Source of the DNA: Pedosphaera sp.
GTDB taxonomy: Bacteria; Verrucomicrobiota; Verrucomicrobiia; Limisphaerales; UBA9464
DNA: 59,392 nucleotides
NCBI GenBank assembly: GCA_009695205.1
Contig: SIBK01000020.1
Coordinates: 1-59,392, forward strand
Direction: 5' to 3'
Part shown: positions 39,565 through 52,300 of the stretch, piece after piece
Layout of the letters: every line of letters begins with the position of its first letter
How positions within the stretch are numbered: the stretch's first letter is position 1
The notes under the pieces: model-generated
What the model was told of the DNA's origin: nothing
The model's database searches: none
The model's input: the letters and a program-made list of their open reading frames with translations, nothing else
Translations under genes and position numbers: made by a program

Positions 39565-41214
39565 ATGTCAGACGCATCGGTATCTCCCGGGGTTGGTCGA
39601 ACGAGCATTCTTGCCCGTGAACGCACGCTTGCGGCTCCTGGATTCAACCGTTGGCTGGTGCCACCGGCCGCACTGGCCATTCACCTTTGCATCGGGATGG
39701 CCTACGGCTTCAGCGTGTTCTGGTTGCCTCTATCCCGTGCCATTGGAGTGAATCAGCCGAAGTCCTGCGGGGACCTGAGCCTGCTGGTGGCGCTGTTCAC
39801 CACCCGCTGCGACTGGCGTGTCTCCGACCTCAGCTGGATCTACACGCTATTCTTTGTGTTCCTTGGCTCGGCCGCAGCCATCTGGGGCGGATGGATCGAA
39901 CGTGTCGGGCCTCGTAAGGCCGGGGTTGTGGCCACGGCATGCTGGTGCGGCGGTATCGCGGTGGCCGCCATCGGCGTCTTCGTGCATCAACTCTGGCTGA
40001 TGTGGCTCGGCGCGGGTGTGATCGGAGGAATCGGGCTGGGTCTTGGCTACCTCTCACCGGTTTCAACACTGATCCGCTGGTTCCCGGACCACCGGGGCAT
40101 GGCCACGGGCATGGCCATCATGGGCTTCGGAGGAGGCGCCATGATTGGCGCGCCGTTGGCCGACATGCTCATGCAAGTTTTTAAGACCAACGAGTCCGTC
40201 GGCGTCTGGCAAACGTTTCTGGTTCTGGCCGCGATCTATTCCGTGTTCATGCTCGCCGGGGCCTTTGGCTACCGCGTTCCTCCGCACGGTTGGCGCCCGG
40301 AAGGATGGGAGCCTCCGTCTGGAGGCAAGTCGATGATCACGACTGGGCACGTCCACCTGAGCAACGCTCACCGGACTCCCCAGTTTTGGCTGATCTGGGC
40401 TGTGCTCTGCTTCAACGTCTCCGCCGGAATTGGCGTGATCGGCATGGCATCCCCGATGCTCCAGGAAATCTTTGGCGGACAGCTAATCGGCCAGCCGGGG
40501 TTGCGTTTTACGCAACTCGACGCCTCCCAAAAATCGGCCATTGCCACGATCGCAGCGGGCTTTACCGGCCTCTTGTCGCTCTTTAACATCGGAGGCCGGT
40601 TCTTTTGGGCCTCGTTGTCTGACAGGATTGGCCGCAAGGCAACCTACCACACGTTCTTCATCCTCGGCATTGCCCTCTATGCTCTCGTCCCAACCGCAGC
40701 ACACGCAGGCAGCCAAGGGCTTTTCGTCGTCAGCTTCTCCCTCATCCTGTCCATGTACGGCGGGGGCTTTGCCACCATCCCGGCATATCTGGCGGACATC
40801 TTCGGGACGCAGTTTGTCGGGGCAATCCACGGCCGCCTGCTGACGGCATGGTCAACCGCCGGCGTCATCGGACCGGTGGTCGTTACCTATATCCGCGAAT
40901 TTCAGATTAATTCGGGCATCCCCCGGGAGCAGGTTTACGATTTCACGATGTATCTCCTCGCCGGAATGCTTGGGCTCGGCCTTGTTTGCAACGGGCTCGT
41001 CAAGCCGTTGCCCAAAAAATGGTACATGTCGGAGGAAGAGTTGGCCGTGCTCCGCGCGACGACGCGATCGACAAACTCGGCGGAAGCCGGCTCCTTCAGG
41101 ATCGGCCGAGGCGGCCTCGACATCCAATTTGCCCTGGCCTGGACCGCTGTCGGCATTCCAATCCTGTGGGGTGTCTGGATGACGCTGCAAAAGGCCGCTG
41201 CGCTATTCCGGTAA
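39565..41214 (+). CDS. OFA-family MFS transporter (oxalate/formate antiporter-like)
   Basis: 549 residues, about 12 helices. The first helix reads LAIHLCIGMAYGFSVFWLPL, followed by an unusual loop with three Cys around PKSCGDLSLLVALFTTRCDW. Signature blocks of the family: GIGLGLGYLSPVSTLIRWFP and HRGMATGMAIMGFGGGAMIG in the first half, IGGRFFWASLSDRIGRKATY and YGGGFATIPAYLADIFGTQF in the second. OFA carriers exchange small carboxylates. Substrate not assignable. Confidence 0.92.
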   Translation: MSDASVSPGVGRTSILARERTLAAPGFNRWLVPPAALAIHLCIGMAYGFSVFWLPLSRAIGVNQPKSCGDLSLLVALFTTRCDWRVSDLSWIYTLFFVFLGSAAAIWGGWIERVGPRKAGVVATACWCGGIAVAAIGVFVHQLWLMWLGAGVIGGIGLGLGYLSPVSTLIRWFPDHRGMATGMAIMGFGGGAMIGAPLADMLMQVFKTNESVGVWQTFLVLAAIYSVFMLAGAFGYRVPPHGWRPEGWEPPSGGKSMITTGHVHLSNAHRTPQFWLIWAVLCFNVSAGIGVIGMASPMLQEIFGGQLIGQPGLRFTQLDASQKSAIATIAAGFTGLLSLFNIGGRFFWASLSDRIGRKATYHTFFILGIALYALVPTAAHAGSQGLFVVSFSLILSMYGGGFATIPAYLADIFGTQFVGAIHGRLLTAWSTAGVIGPVVVTYIREFQINSGIPREQVYDFTMYLLAGMLGLGLVCNGLVKPLPKKWYMSEEELAVLRATTRSTNSAEAGSFRIGRGGLDIQFALAWTAVGIPILWGVWMTLQKAAALFR

Positions 41215-41379
41215 TCCGGCCACTCGGTAGCGGCGGCCCGCAGCCTGCGCGGCGTCGGCTCATTTGGCAGTCCAGTTGCACCCGGGAGCCGGGCCAACTC
41301 AACGGTACAAACTCTCGGTGGCTGGCCCTTTTTTTCCAACACCGACGCTCGAGCGCAACCCCTTCGAGAACCACACCGA

Positions 41380-44067
41380 ATGGGGGAGCTTGTGATCCCG
41401 TCGGGGGAGCTATACGTTCGTCGAAAGTCCGTGCAAAAAAGAGCGTCATATTGGTGGTTTATCCCCCTGATCTCGTGGGCGATCGCCGCCCATGCGGGTG
41501 GCTCGACGTCGGGGCGTGAGGTGGTTTTCAATCGTGATATCCGTCCAATTCTTTCCGACAATTGCTTTCAATGCCACGGCCCGGATTTGAAACGGCGCAA
41601 AGGCAAGTTGCGCCTGGACAACAGCGAGGACGCCCGTGCCGATCGCGAGGGAATGCCTGCGCTGGTTCCCGGCCAACCAGACAAAAGTGAGCTGTTTCGC
41701 CGGATCACCCATTCGGACCCGGGCGAGCGGATGCCGCCCGCCGATTCGGGTCGAACATTGAGCGTTCGCGAGATTGCCCTGCTTAAGGACTGGATCCAGC
41801 AAGGCGGCACTTATCAGTCGCACTGGGCGTTCCTGCCGCCGTCGCGCCCAGGGATGCCCTCACAATCGGCCACCGGCTGGGCGCGAAATCCGATCGATCA
41901 ATTTGTTCTGGCCGAGTTGGAGCGACGCGACCTCAGACCTTCCCCCGAAGCAGAAAAGACCCTGCTCCTTCGCCGGGTCACGCTGGATCTCATTGGACTG
42001 CCACCCACGATCCAGGAAATCGAAGCCTTCCTCGGGGACACGCTGCCAGGCGCCTACGACCGGTTGGTGGATCGACTTCTGAATTCCGAACGGTACGGCG
42101 AACACATGGCCGCCCCGTGGCTCGATGCGGCGAGGTATGCCGATACCAACGGCTACAACAACGATACCCCCCGCTACAACTGGCGATGGCGTGACTGGGT
42201 GATCGCCGCATTCAATCAAAACCTCCCGTTCGACCAATTTATCACCATTCAACTCGCTGGTGATCTCATCCCCCAGGCCTCCCTGGACCAGAAAATTGCC
42301 ACCGGATTTAACCGCAACCACAACATTACTTCGGAGGGCGGAATCATTGATGAGGAATACCGGCTCGAATACGTGGCCGACCGTGTGCAAACAGTTTCGA
42401 CCGTGTTTCTTGGCCTGTCGATGGGCTGCGCCCGATGCCATGATCACAAGTTCGACCCCATTTCGCAGAAGGATTACTACGCGTTCTTTGCGTTCTTCAA
42501 CCAGGTTCCGGAAGAGGGGTATCACCATGAGCACGTGGGCAACGTGAAGCCTGTGATCGATGCGCCCACCTCGGAACAGGCGCTGCGCCGAGATCAGCTG
42601 GCTGTCGAACTCGCCCCGGTGGCGAGCCAGATCGAGTTACGGGAGGCCCGAGCGAGGAGGGAGACGCTGTTGGTTCGGGGCAAGCGGGTTGCATCCGCCG
42701 GGACCCATCCAACTCCAACTCCACCGATCAGAGATGCGAGCGCCTTGGATCGAGTCTCTCCACTCCCTCTCGGGACCGCCCACGCGGCCGGCCCCACGAG
42801 CCAGGATTCTTTGCTCACCCTCCTGAACATTATCCCGGACTATCGGGCCGAGGCTCAGGAGACGGTTCTGTTTAAGAGTCGGTTGGCGGCTTCGGATTCG
42901 GCCTATGCCGTGCTTCGAACCCAGTGGAATAGGTTGTCCGAAGAGCAGGCCGCCCTGCGCCGGACAACGCCCACCGCGATGGTCATGCAGGAATTGGATT
43001 CGCCTCGGGACACGTTTGTCCTTAAGCGCGGGCAATATGACAAGCCGGACGGGAAAGTATCGGCAGCCGTGCCCGGCCTTTTCCCACAGCTCTCAGCGGA
43101 AGCCCCGGCCAACCGCCTCGGCCTCGCTCAATGGCTCGTCCGGCCCGATCATCCGCTGACTGCCCGGGTGGCCGTGAACCGCCTTTGGACCCTGCTTTTC
43201 GGCCGCGGGATCGTGGAGACTCTCGAAGATTTCGGATCGCAGGGAGCATGGCCAACCCACCCGGATCTGCTCGACTGGCTGGCGACCGAGATGATCCAGC
43301 GCCGTTGGGATACCAAGTCCATGCTGAGATTGATAGTGACCTCGGCCACTTACCGGCAATCGTCGTCTGTCACACCCGCATTGATGGCCTTGGATCCTGA
43401 CAACCGATTCCTGGCGCGCGGTCCGCGCTTTCGGCTGACCGCGGAGATGATCCGGGATAATGCGCTCGCCTTGCCCGGTCTTATACACCATCAGCTCGGT
43501 GGTCCCAGCGTGAGGCCTTATCAGCCGCCAGGACTTTGGACGGAGGTGGCGGTGGCGGACGATAGCTATAGCGGCGGGGACTATCGGCAGGACTCGGGTT
43601 CTTCCCTCTACCGAAGAGGACTCTACACGTGGTGGAAGCGCACATGCCCCCCGCCAGCCCTTAGCACTTTCGATGCGCCAGATCGCGAGTTTTGCCAGAT
43701 GCGCCGATCTCGCAGCGACACCCCGTTGCAGGCGTTGGTGCTGCTGAATGACCCGACGTTCGTGGAGGCGGCGCGGCACTTGGCGGAACGCATCCTGCTC
43801 GAGGGCGGAACTTCGGTCCAATCCCGGGCGATATTCGCTTTCCGGCTGGCGACTGCGCGGCGGCCCAAGCCGAGCGAACTCGACATTCTCATCCGCATCT
43901 TCGAACAGCACCGTCTCCACTATGCAAACGATGTGGCGGCCGCGCACGCGCTGCTGGCGGTCGGTGAATCCAAATCGGACACCCAGTGGGACGCGCGCGA
44001 TTTGGCGGCCTGGACAACGGTGGCCAGCATGCTGCTAAATCTCGATGAAGTGATCACCAAAGGTTGA
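41380..44067 (+). CDS. PSCyt1-DUF1549-DUF1553 protein (pair C)
   Basis: 895 residues. Signal segment ([19 protein letters not shown]), then PSCyt1 with [20 protein letters not shown] (CxxCH), DUF1549 ([20 protein letters not shown]), the internal CxxCH in [20 protein letters not shown], and DUF1553 ([40 protein letters not shown]). It lacks the sugar-binding inserts of pairs A and B and so represents the plain form. The start is uncertain; 41380 is the first ATG, and the first 20 residues may not be translated. The DUF1501 partner starts four bases after its stop. Confidence 0.92.
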   Translation: MGELVIPSGELYVRRKSVQKRASYWWFIPLISWAIAAHAGGSTSGREVVFNRDIRPILSDNCFQCHGPDLKRRKGKLRLDNSEDARADREGMPALVPGQPDKSELFRRITHSDPGERMPPADSGRTLSVREIALLKDWIQQGGTYQSHWAFLPPSRPGMPSQSATGWARNPIDQFVLAELERRDLRPSPEAEKTLLLRRVTLDLIGLPPTIQEIEAFLGDTLPGAYDRLVDRLLNSERYGEHMAAPWLDAARYADTNGYNNDTPRYNWRWRDWVIAAFNQNLPFDQFITIQLAGDLIPQASLDQKIATGFNRNHNITSEGGIIDEEYRLEYVADRVQTVSTVFLGLSMGCARCHDHKFDPISQKDYYAFFAFFNQVPEEGYHHEHVGNVKPVIDAPTSEQALRRDQLAVELAPVASQIELREARARRETLLVRGKRVASAGTHPTPTPPIRDASALDRVSPLPLGTAHAAGPTSQDSLLTLLNIIPDYRAEAQETVLFKSRLAASDSAYAVLRTQWNRLSEEQAALRRTTPTAMVMQELDSPRDTFVLKRGQYDKPDGKVSAAVPGLFPQLSAEAPANRLGLAQWLVRPDHPLTARVAVNRLWTLLFGRGIVETLEDFGSQGAWPTHPDLLDWLATEMIQRRWDTKSMLRLIVTSATYRQSSSVTPALMALDPDNRFLARGPRFRLTAEMIRDNALALPGLIHHQLGGPSVRPYQPPGLWTEVAVADDSYSGGDYRQDSGSSLYRRGLYTWWKRTCPPPALSTFDAPDREFCQMRRSRSDTPLQALVLLNDPTFVEAARHLAERILLEGGTSVQSRAIFAFRLATARRPKPSELDILIRIFEQHRLHYANDVAAAHALLAVGESKSDTQWDARDLAAWTTVASMLLNLDEVITKG

Positions 44068-44071
44068 CGCA

Positions 44072-45496
44072 ATGTACAGTCCTCAGGAAATAGAACAACG
44101 GCTGACACGCCGCCATTTCTTTGGCCGTATTGGGACGGGCTTGGGAACCGCGGCGTTGTCGTCGCTCCTGAACCCGACGCTGCGGGCCAGCCCAGCCCAG
44201 TTTCCTGCCAGGGCCAAGCGCATTATCTATTTGTTCCAGTCGGGCGCTCCTTCCCAACTCGAAACGTTGGATTACAAGCCGCTCCTCACCAAACTTCACG
44301 CGACGGAACTGCCCGACTCCATTCGGGGGGGGCAACGCTTGACGGGGATGACTTCCGGGCAAAAGAACTTTCCAGTGGCGTCTTCGAAGTTCCGGTTTTC
44401 CCAATATGGCCAATCGGGCGGATGGTTTAGTGAGCTCCTCTCGCAGGTGGGGGGAGTGGCGGACGAACTGTGTGTCATCAAGTCGATGTTCACCGAGGCC
44501 ATCAATCATGATCCCGCAATCACGTTCATGCAGACCGGAAGCCAGCAGCCGGGCCGCCCGAGCTTTGGAGCGTGGACCAGCTATGGGTTGGGTTCCGAGA
44601 ATCGGGAACTGCCCGAATTCGTCGTCCTGATCTCCAAAGGCACCGGACTTCCCAACGCCCAGGGATTGCTCAGTCGCTTATGGGGAAATGGGTTTCTCCC
44701 CTCTCAGCATCAAGGAGTCAAACTGCGCAGTCAGGGCGATCCGATTCTCTATATCTCAAACCCGGGCGGCATTGATCCGAAAACCCGGCAAACGATGATC
44801 AAGGGAATCAATGAGCTCAACCTGCTCGAACACGACGCCATTGGAGACCCGGAAATCACGGCACGCATCGCCCAGTATGAGATGGCCTACCGGATGCAGT
44901 CTTCCGTTCCGGAATTGACCGATCTTTCCCGCGAGCCTAAACAGATCTTCGATCTATACGGAGCCGATGCGCGGAAGCCGGGAACCTTCGCCTCGAACTG
45001 CCTGCTGGCCCGTCGCCTTGCCGAACGGGGAGTCCGGTTCATTCAGCTCTATCATCGCGGGTGGGATCAGCACACAAATCTCCCGGACCATATTTCGAAG
45101 CAGTGCCATGACGTGGACCAGCCATCTGCAGCGCTCATTGCGGACCTGAAACAGCGAGGGTTACTCGACGACACGCTGGTGGTTTGGGCGGGTGAATTTG
45201 GCCGGACCGTTTACTGCCAGGGCAAGCTGGAATCGAATAACTATGGGCGCGACCATCATCCGCGCTGCTTTTCGATATGGATGGCAGGAGGTGGAATCAA
45301 GCGCGGCATTTCCTTCGGCGAGACCGACGATTACTCTTACAACGTCATTCGCGATCCCGTCCATGTCCACGACCTGCAGGCGACCCTCCTGCATTGCCTG
45401 GGCATCGATCACCAGCGGCTTACGTTCAAGCACCAGGGCCGCCACTACCGGCTGACGGATGTGCATGGGCAAGTGGTGCGGCCGATCCTCGCCTAA
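44072..45496 (+). CDS. DUF1501 protein, Tat-exported (pair C)
   Basis: 474 residues with Tat signal TRRHFFGRIGTGLGTAALSS. Conserved blocks [100 protein letters not shown] and [20 protein letters not shown]. Very similar in layout to the pair B protein, suggesting pairs B and C share a more recent ancestor than pair A. Tightly coupled to the preceding gene. Confidence 0.92.
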   Translation: MYSPQEIEQRLTRRHFFGRIGTGLGTAALSSLLNPTLRASPAQFPARAKRIIYLFQSGAPSQLETLDYKPLLTKLHATELPDSIRGGQRLTGMTSGQKNFPVASSKFRFSQYGQSGGWFSELLSQVGGVADELCVIKSMFTEAINHDPAITFMQTGSQQPGRPSFGAWTSYGLGSENRELPEFVVLISKGTGLPNAQGLLSRLWGNGFLPSQHQGVKLRSQGDPILYISNPGGIDPKTRQTMIKGINELNLLEHDAIGDPEITARIAQYEMAYRMQSSVPELTDLSREPKQIFDLYGADARKPGTFASNCLLARRLAERGVRFIQLYHRGWDQHTNLPDHISKQCHDVDQPSAALIADLKQRGLLDDTLVVWAGEFGRTVYCQGKLESNNYGRDHHPRCFSIWMAGGGIKRGISFGETDDYSYNVIRDPVHVHDLQATLLHCLGIDHQRLTFKHQGRHYRLTDVHGQVVRPILA

Positions 45497-45657
45497 TTCG
45501 TGAACAGCACAGGGCCAGTGTGGCCTTCGCGAACCACCAATCCCAAAGGAAGTGGGTCTCCGGCCCAAGGCTGCAAGGCTGCAAGGCAAGGGATACCTTG
45601 GGGAACCATTTTCTAAAAAAAGCAGCGCCAAACGGGACTTCCGGACTCGGCTAAGAC

Positions 45658-48600
45658 TTAGCGATTGACAGAAAAGCGGTACTCATAAGCCGCGCTCTCC
45701 TCCAGACATTTGAAGCCTGCCCGGGAGGCTCTTGACGACCATTCTCCCGTTACAGAATACCCGGTTGCACGAAGTATCAGATGCAGGGGTTTGCCGTTGA
45801 ACGGGTTGATTTTAAAATTGGAATCGCGAACGAGATCGAGTCCTCCCAGATTCTGCGGCATCCGATGGTTCTTGGCGCGATATTCCTCAATCGATAAGGC
45901 GGCACACGCGGCATGGATCATCGACACACATTCTAATTCCATCCGCATCAAGGGGGTGGACATGTCCCCCCGGAAAGTTGGAAAGCCCATGAAATCGCTG
46001 CGTCTCCGGGAACCCTGACCTGCATTTTCCAAAGCCATCAAGGGGTTGGCCCGCTCTACCAACGGCAGCCTCCAGATCCCGAGAAGAGTCTCTTGATGCC
46101 GCAAACTACGAAGCCCTTCCACGTAGTCTGCTCCGGTAAACTGAGCAAACTGAAAATAGAGTTCGAGCGTGGGCGGAATCCACGCGGGTCCGCCGCGCAC
46201 CATTCGATCCAGGCTCTTGCGGTAACCCGCGGTCGTTGAAGCGAGGTCAGCCAGTTGGAATTGTTCCCAGGTCAGGTACTGTTCAAGAAATCGATCATTC
46301 ATCGAGGGGATCAATCCCGCGCGTAGTTGACGGAGTCGGGCGGTTTCAATTGGGCCGGCGGAGAGCATCCCTTCCAGACTTTCGAGAGCGATTCGAATAA
46401 ATCTCATCCGCAAGAACTGGCCGTTCCAACCGGGGTGATCTGCCAAGACTTCCGCCAAGCGTAGAATTTCCAGAATTGCGTCCGTCGCCTCATTCGGGTG
46501 CCCTGTGGCGCTCGCCAGACCGGCCACTTCCTTGAGGCGGAGCACAAAGACTTCGAGTTTATGCGGTTCAGGTAATCCGTGATCGGGGGCGGCTGCCAGA
46601 GAGTAATCGTATTGCACCCGCTTCCGGCGAAGGACTTGACGCAGATTCTCCAACTCGATAGCCCAATCGGCGAGCCACGCTTCTATTTTAGCAAACTCTT
46701 CCTTTTTGAGCGGATAAATGCGGAAATCCTGGTACTCTTTGGTCCCCTTTGGACTCATTCCCGGCGTCGCTAACCCGTTCGCTCGGATCAATGCCCCGAG
46801 CCCAGCAACCACGTTTTCATGAGGGGCGACAGTCGTTTTCCAGCTGTCCGGTAGTTGATTTGGGAGAGGCTCTCCTCGCGCTCGAATTATTTCCACCTGC
46901 GCTTCGAAGGCGATCCGCCGGAGTCGTTGTTTCCATTTAACTGAAATCGAGATTCCTAGAATTAGAACGGCGGCAGCGCCTAGGAAGTAGCTTCGTTTGC
47001 GGAATGTCGACCGTCGAACAGCCAGTGGGATTTTCGGTTGCACTTCCGTATGCGCAGGCGCATTCCCACCGAATCTGTCCGCTCCTGGAACAGCGTCAGC
47101 CGAGTCTAAAGCCTGCGATTGATCAAGCCCCGATGCCCTCTCCAGCGCCGGCGGCACGATCGGCCGACTTGACGATAGGGGTTTGCCAGCGGCGGGAGCG
47201 CCAGTTTTCAGGGTGCCCAGACCTTCTGAAACGACGCGTCGCATGAATTTGAGAAATCGCGCCCTGGCCCAAAGCCCCATCGGTATGTTGATCGTTGCAA
47301 CCAGTGCAATCCACAACAGTCCTATCCGGCCGATTCCCGAATCTTGGAAACCGAAGGCCGCGAGGAACCACGCCCCTGGCAATACGGCCATCGGCAAAAA
47401 TAGGAGAATCGGGAGGAGGAAGATCCACCGCATGCACGCCTGAACGGCGGCGTTCGCCGTGAGCTTGGTCAACCCGTACCAGAGCGCCAGCCATCGGACT
47501 GCCCAGATATCCAGACACAACGTGACCAGGCAGGTTGCGAAGACTATCATCACCTGATCGACTTCGGACAGCCTTGCGTTTCGCGCTCATCCGAAATACC
47601 CAACCAAACTCGCCGATCAGCAAGGCGACAATGGGCATTAGCAGTTGTTGACGGTGGGATCGAAAATGCCCCTTCGCGATTTGTAATACGTCGACCGGAG
47701 TAGAAAGAATCAGCTCCAGTGCGCCGCTTCTTCGATCCTCCACTATTTGATGGCATGTTTCACTGGCGATCCACGCTTTGAAAACCGCGTGGACCATTCC
47801 CAAGAACCCGGATAGAAAGATCCAAGGCCATACAAATCCGGGCATTTGAGATTCAACGGCCATCACCACCAGGAGGATCGCCCCCACGAAGATCCACCCA
47901 TATGCTCCCTTGCGCGCGTGACGCAAACAAAGCCAAGTTATAGCATCTACATCGAGCAATCGTCGCCGTCGCCGCTCTCGATTCGCTCCGCTCCCATAAG
48001 TCCATCGATTGCCCAGATGCCAGATCCATTCTCCGAATCGGTTTCGCGCAAGACCGGTTGCGGCTTTGCGTGCGAAATGAGAGGCGAAGCCAAGCAATAC
48101 TCCCGCTGCGAGCCAATGCCCCCCAATCCGGGTTTCAAAATTGAACAAGACCTTTCGGATCGCAGGCCGGGTCGCCTCGTCGCGCAGGAATGGCAATGTC
48201 CATTGATCCAGATATTCCGCCCAGGGCAGAACCATTTCAAACCACCGATGTGCGGGTTCCTCCGGCGTTCCCGATCGCACATGCAATCCAAGCACCGTCG
48301 CGGCGCCGTGCAGGAGTTCGGTCACCGACAACGTTATCACCAGAGCGGCGAACGCCGATTTCCGCTCATTCAGACTCAGGCTGGAACAGAACAATCCGAT
48401 CGAGCCCGAAAAGACCACTGCCGTCAGGCAGATCCCTGCGACTCGTCCGAGATCTCCCAGAGTGACCCCTCCTGCCAGAATCAACACCGAGAGCATCGGC
48501 ACGAGACCCATCACCGCGTATAGTATCGGTAACAAGGCTGTAGTCAGTTTGCCACCCACAACATCCCAGCCCGTTAGATCTGTAAGAAAGAGCAGCCCCA

Positions 48601-48862
48601 GCGTGCCTTCCCGGCGCTCGGAACTGATCGCATCCGCCGCAACGACCGCCCCCGCCACCAGACAATAGTAGTAAATCCAGGTGCCAATGGATTGAAAGAT
48701 CACCCGCCCCGTCACTGGAAGAGCCGTCCCCGTCATTAAAGTAAACAGGAACAACGACAATCCCACCAAACCCAGCGCCGAGATCCACCAGCGCACCCGT
48801 TGATTGCGACCACGTCGCGCCGCCGTATATAACTCCCGTCGGATGAGTGGCGCTGCCGTCAT
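45658..48862 (-). pseudogene. ABC-2 type permease fused to a long C-terminal region, frameshifted
   Basis: Starts at 48862. The first part is an ABC-2 permease (VVAADAISSERREGTLGLLF near the N-terminus, a helical membrane domain, IVEDRRSGALELILSTPVDV). At about 47575-47595 the frame changes: KRNARLSEVDQVMIVFATCL continues in the frame that reaches 45658, giving four more helices and then a soluble region of about 450 residues. That region ends with a block seen in other Verrucomicrobial proteins (LSIEEYRAKNHRMPQNLGGL; NPFNGKPLHLILRATGYSV). Full length would be about 1,067 residues. No ABC ATPase gene is adjacent. One lesion only, so sequencing error or recent inactivation are both possible; the two overlapping frames might also be expressed separately. 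Confidence 0.7.
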
Positions 48863-49391
48863 GTCAGTTTAGTCAATCGTGCAACGTGATGGAACGCGGC
48901 CTGAAGTGAAAGGCTCTAATCTGCAGATCGGTGCCTTCAACAGGCGTTACGAATCCGAAGGTGCGACAGAATGTGAACGCCATGAGTCGAAGACGACTGA
49001 TTGACCGGCAATGAATCATCGGGCACGCGGCGGCGAGTTTTTCGAGTATTGAATGCTTCAGCACAGTTTGACCGGACCACAGCAAGATCTTCACGCAATC
49101 GGTGCTATCCTTGCAAGGGATGCGTGAGGCCGCCCACCAGTTCTCATTTTGCGGCCTGCAGAGCAGGATTCCGACCTGCCGATTGCGGGAGTCTCTGACT
49201 CCAGGCATTCCCGAGGGATGTCTGCGGTCGAACGATTCCCGAGCTCCGGTGTTGGTTTCCCCAATCCCTTTGCATTGAGATTGCGCAGAGTCCTTCACCG
49301 CCTGTAGGCTGACCACCCTGGTTGAAGACACACGAGGTTCGGCACGTGGGCTCGGCCGGGCCTCACCGCCGCTCGTTCTGTATCAGGCTCG
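48863..49391. other. 529-base divergent intergenic region
   Basis: It separates the ABC permease (minus) from the RND operon (plus) and must hold promoters for both. A 152-codon ATG frame on the minus strand (49331-48873) is open but shows no family features, signal peptide or helices; I regard it as probably chance. I saw no repeat or clear operator. Confidence 0.4.
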
Positions 49392-52300
49392 ATGAACATT
49401 CTGCAAACCGCCCTCCGCCGGCCAATCACGGTTGTCGTGATCGTCATGGCCGTTGCACTCGGCGCCTGGGTTGCTCTTCAACGCATGAGTCGTGACGTGT
49501 TTCCTCCGCTCGGCGTCCCGACCCTTTACGTTGCCCAACCCTTCGGAGGCATGGACCCGGCCCAGATGGAGGGTTTTTTGACCTATTATTATGAGTACCA
49601 TTTTCTTTATATAACCGGAATTGAACACGTGGAATCGAAGTCGATTCAAGGCGCAAGCTTGATGAAGCTTCAGTTCCATCCGGGAACCGACATGGCGGGT
49701 GCGATGTCGGAGACCGTGGCATACGTGAATCGCGCTCGTGCGTTCATGCCGCCCGGGACGCCTGGCCCGTTCATCACGCGCTTCGATGCCAGCAGCGTGC
49801 CGGTGGGTCAGCTTGTGTTTTCGACCGACAATCCAAACCGGACTGTGGGGCAGATGCAGGACGCGGCGCTCAACATGGTGCGTCCACTCTTTGCCACGTT
49901 GCGGGGGGTATCCGCACCGCCGCCCTTTGGGGGGAGTGCGCGCACCATTGTCATTAATCTTAAGCCGGATCGACTGAAGGCTCTTGGCATGTCGCCCGAT
50001 GAAATTGTGCAGGCCGTGTCGCAGGCGAACACCATTAGCCCGTCCGGAAACATGAATCTCGGCGATCGCTATCCGATTGTGCCGGTTAATGCGGTGGTGA
50101 AAAACATCAAAGACCTGGAAGCAGTTCCGCTCCGGGTCGGCAGCGCGGGCGCGGTCTTCCTCCGGGACGTGGCGACCGTCGAGGATTCCAGTGATGTGGT
50201 GACGAGCTATGCGTTGGTGAACGGCCGACGGACGGTTTACATGCCGGTAACGAAGCGGAGCGACGCCAGTACGTTGTCGGTGGTGGAGTTGGTGAAGAAG
50301 AATTTGCCCAAATTCCAGATTGCGGTGCCGGACGACATCAAGGTTTCCTATGAATTCGACCAATCTCCTGTCGTTCGACGTTCGATTCGCGACTTGGTCC
50401 GGGAAGGAGCCATTGGGGCTGTTCTCACCGGCCTCATGGTTCTTGTGTTTCTGCGGGATTGGCGCAGCGCATTGATAGTGGTCGTCAATATCCCGGTCTC
50501 CTTATTGGCGGCTGTGTTTGCACTGTGGGCCTGCGGGCAGAGCATCAATTTGATGACGCTGGGCGGCCTCGCGCTCGCCGTTGGGATTCTGGTCGACGAG
50601 GCGACGGTTGCGGTGGAGAATATCCATACCCATCTCGCACGCGGTGTTCGGCCGGCTCGGGCGTCACTCAATGCCACGCGTGAGACCGCGTTGCCACGAA
50701 TGCTGGCAATGCTCTGTGTCCTTGCGGTGTTCATTCCTGCATTTTTTATGCAGGGTGCGGCCCGGGCCTTGTTCGTTCCGCTCGCCCTTGCTGTCGGGTT
50801 TTCCATGGTCGCCTCCTTTATTCTGTCGAGCACATTGGTCCCCATTCTAAGCGTGTGGCTGCTGAGGGGAGATCGTCTTTCCGAAGTTGTTCATCGCGGG
50901 ATCGCAGTGATCCATGAGCCCTCTCCCGATCGTGCGAAGCCCATCGTCGAGGATCCCGGATTTCTCGAATGGATCCAGGCAACCTATGGCCGTCTGCTCG
51001 CGAGAATCCTGGGGGTGCGGTGGGTGCTTCTTCCTGCGTACCTTGGGACCACCTTGGTCCTCATCGGATTTGTAGGAAGAAAACTGGGGACCGAGATTTT
51101 CCCGACCGTGGATTCCGGCCAGTTTGCACTTCGTCTGCGAGCTCCGAGCGGCACGCGGGTCGAAAACACGGAGCAGATTGCCCTCCGCACGTTGGAAATC
51201 ATCCGTCGCGAAGCGGGCGCGGAGAACGTTGCTCTCACCATGGGCCTCGTCGGCGTCCACGCACCGAATTATCCCGTAAATCTCATCTACCTATGGAATG
51301 GGGGACCGGAGGAGGCCCATCTTTCCATACAATTAACCGCAGGCTCCTCCGTAAACATTCCCCGATTGAAGGAACGGCTCCGCGCCGTATTCGCCTCCGA
51401 ATTACCCGAGGTTCTTATGTCGTTCGAACCCAGCGACGTTGTCAGCCGAGTGATGAGCTTTGGTTCGCCAACGCCGATCGAGGTGGCGGTCAGCGGGCCC
51501 AACCTCGCGGTCAGCAAAGAGTACGCCGACAAACTCTACGCAAAACTCAGGGAAATTCCCGCCTTGCGGGATATTCATTTCGCACAATCGCTCGATTTTC
51601 CGACGGTCGATGTGACCGTCAACCGCGAGCGTGCCGGCCTGCTTGGGGTGAAGATGGCGGACGTGACGCGATCGCTCGTGGCGGCGACGACATCGAGTCG
51701 CTTCACAGTGCCGAACTATTGGTCGGATCCGAACTCCGGGGTGAGCTACAGTCTGCAAATCCAGATTCCTCAAGCTAAGACGACATCGCTCGAAGACGTC
51801 CGTAACGTGACCGTGTCGGCTGCGGGCGGAAAGTCTGTGCTCCTGCGTAATGTGGCGGGTGTTGCATCGGGTAGTGCCGTCGGACAATACGAGCGATATA
51901 ACATGGCCCGCGTGATCAGCATTACGGCGAACATTCATGGTTCGGACCTCGGCAGTGTCGCGCGAGAGGTCCATCGTGCCATCGCCACGGTGGGCGCTCC
52001 TCCCCCCAAGACAAACGTGGCGCTACGCGGACAAATCGTGCCATTGACGGAACTGCTCGGAGGATTTCAGTCGGGGCTGCTGATTGCGATCGCCGTCATT
52101 TTCCTGATGCTGACGGCAAACTTCCAGTCGATACGATTACCGTTTGCCGTCCTTTCAACGGTGCCGGCGGTGATCACCGGCGTTGTGCTCATGCTTTGGT
52201 TCACGAAGACGACGGTGAATATCCAATCCGCGATGGGTGCGATCATGGCTCTGGGTGTGGCAGTGGCGAACGCGATCCTGATGGTTACCTTTGCAGAGCG

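Noticed and set aside
47123..47553. Programmed ribosomal frameshift in the ABC permease
   Set aside because: The switch region has no clear X XXY YYZ slippery heptamer or strong downstream hairpin; the lesion explanation is simpler.
48873..49331. 152-codon minus-strand frame as a real gene
   Set aside because: No signal peptide, helices or recognisable motif; Cys/Arg/Ser-rich text typical of chance frames in GC-rich DNA.
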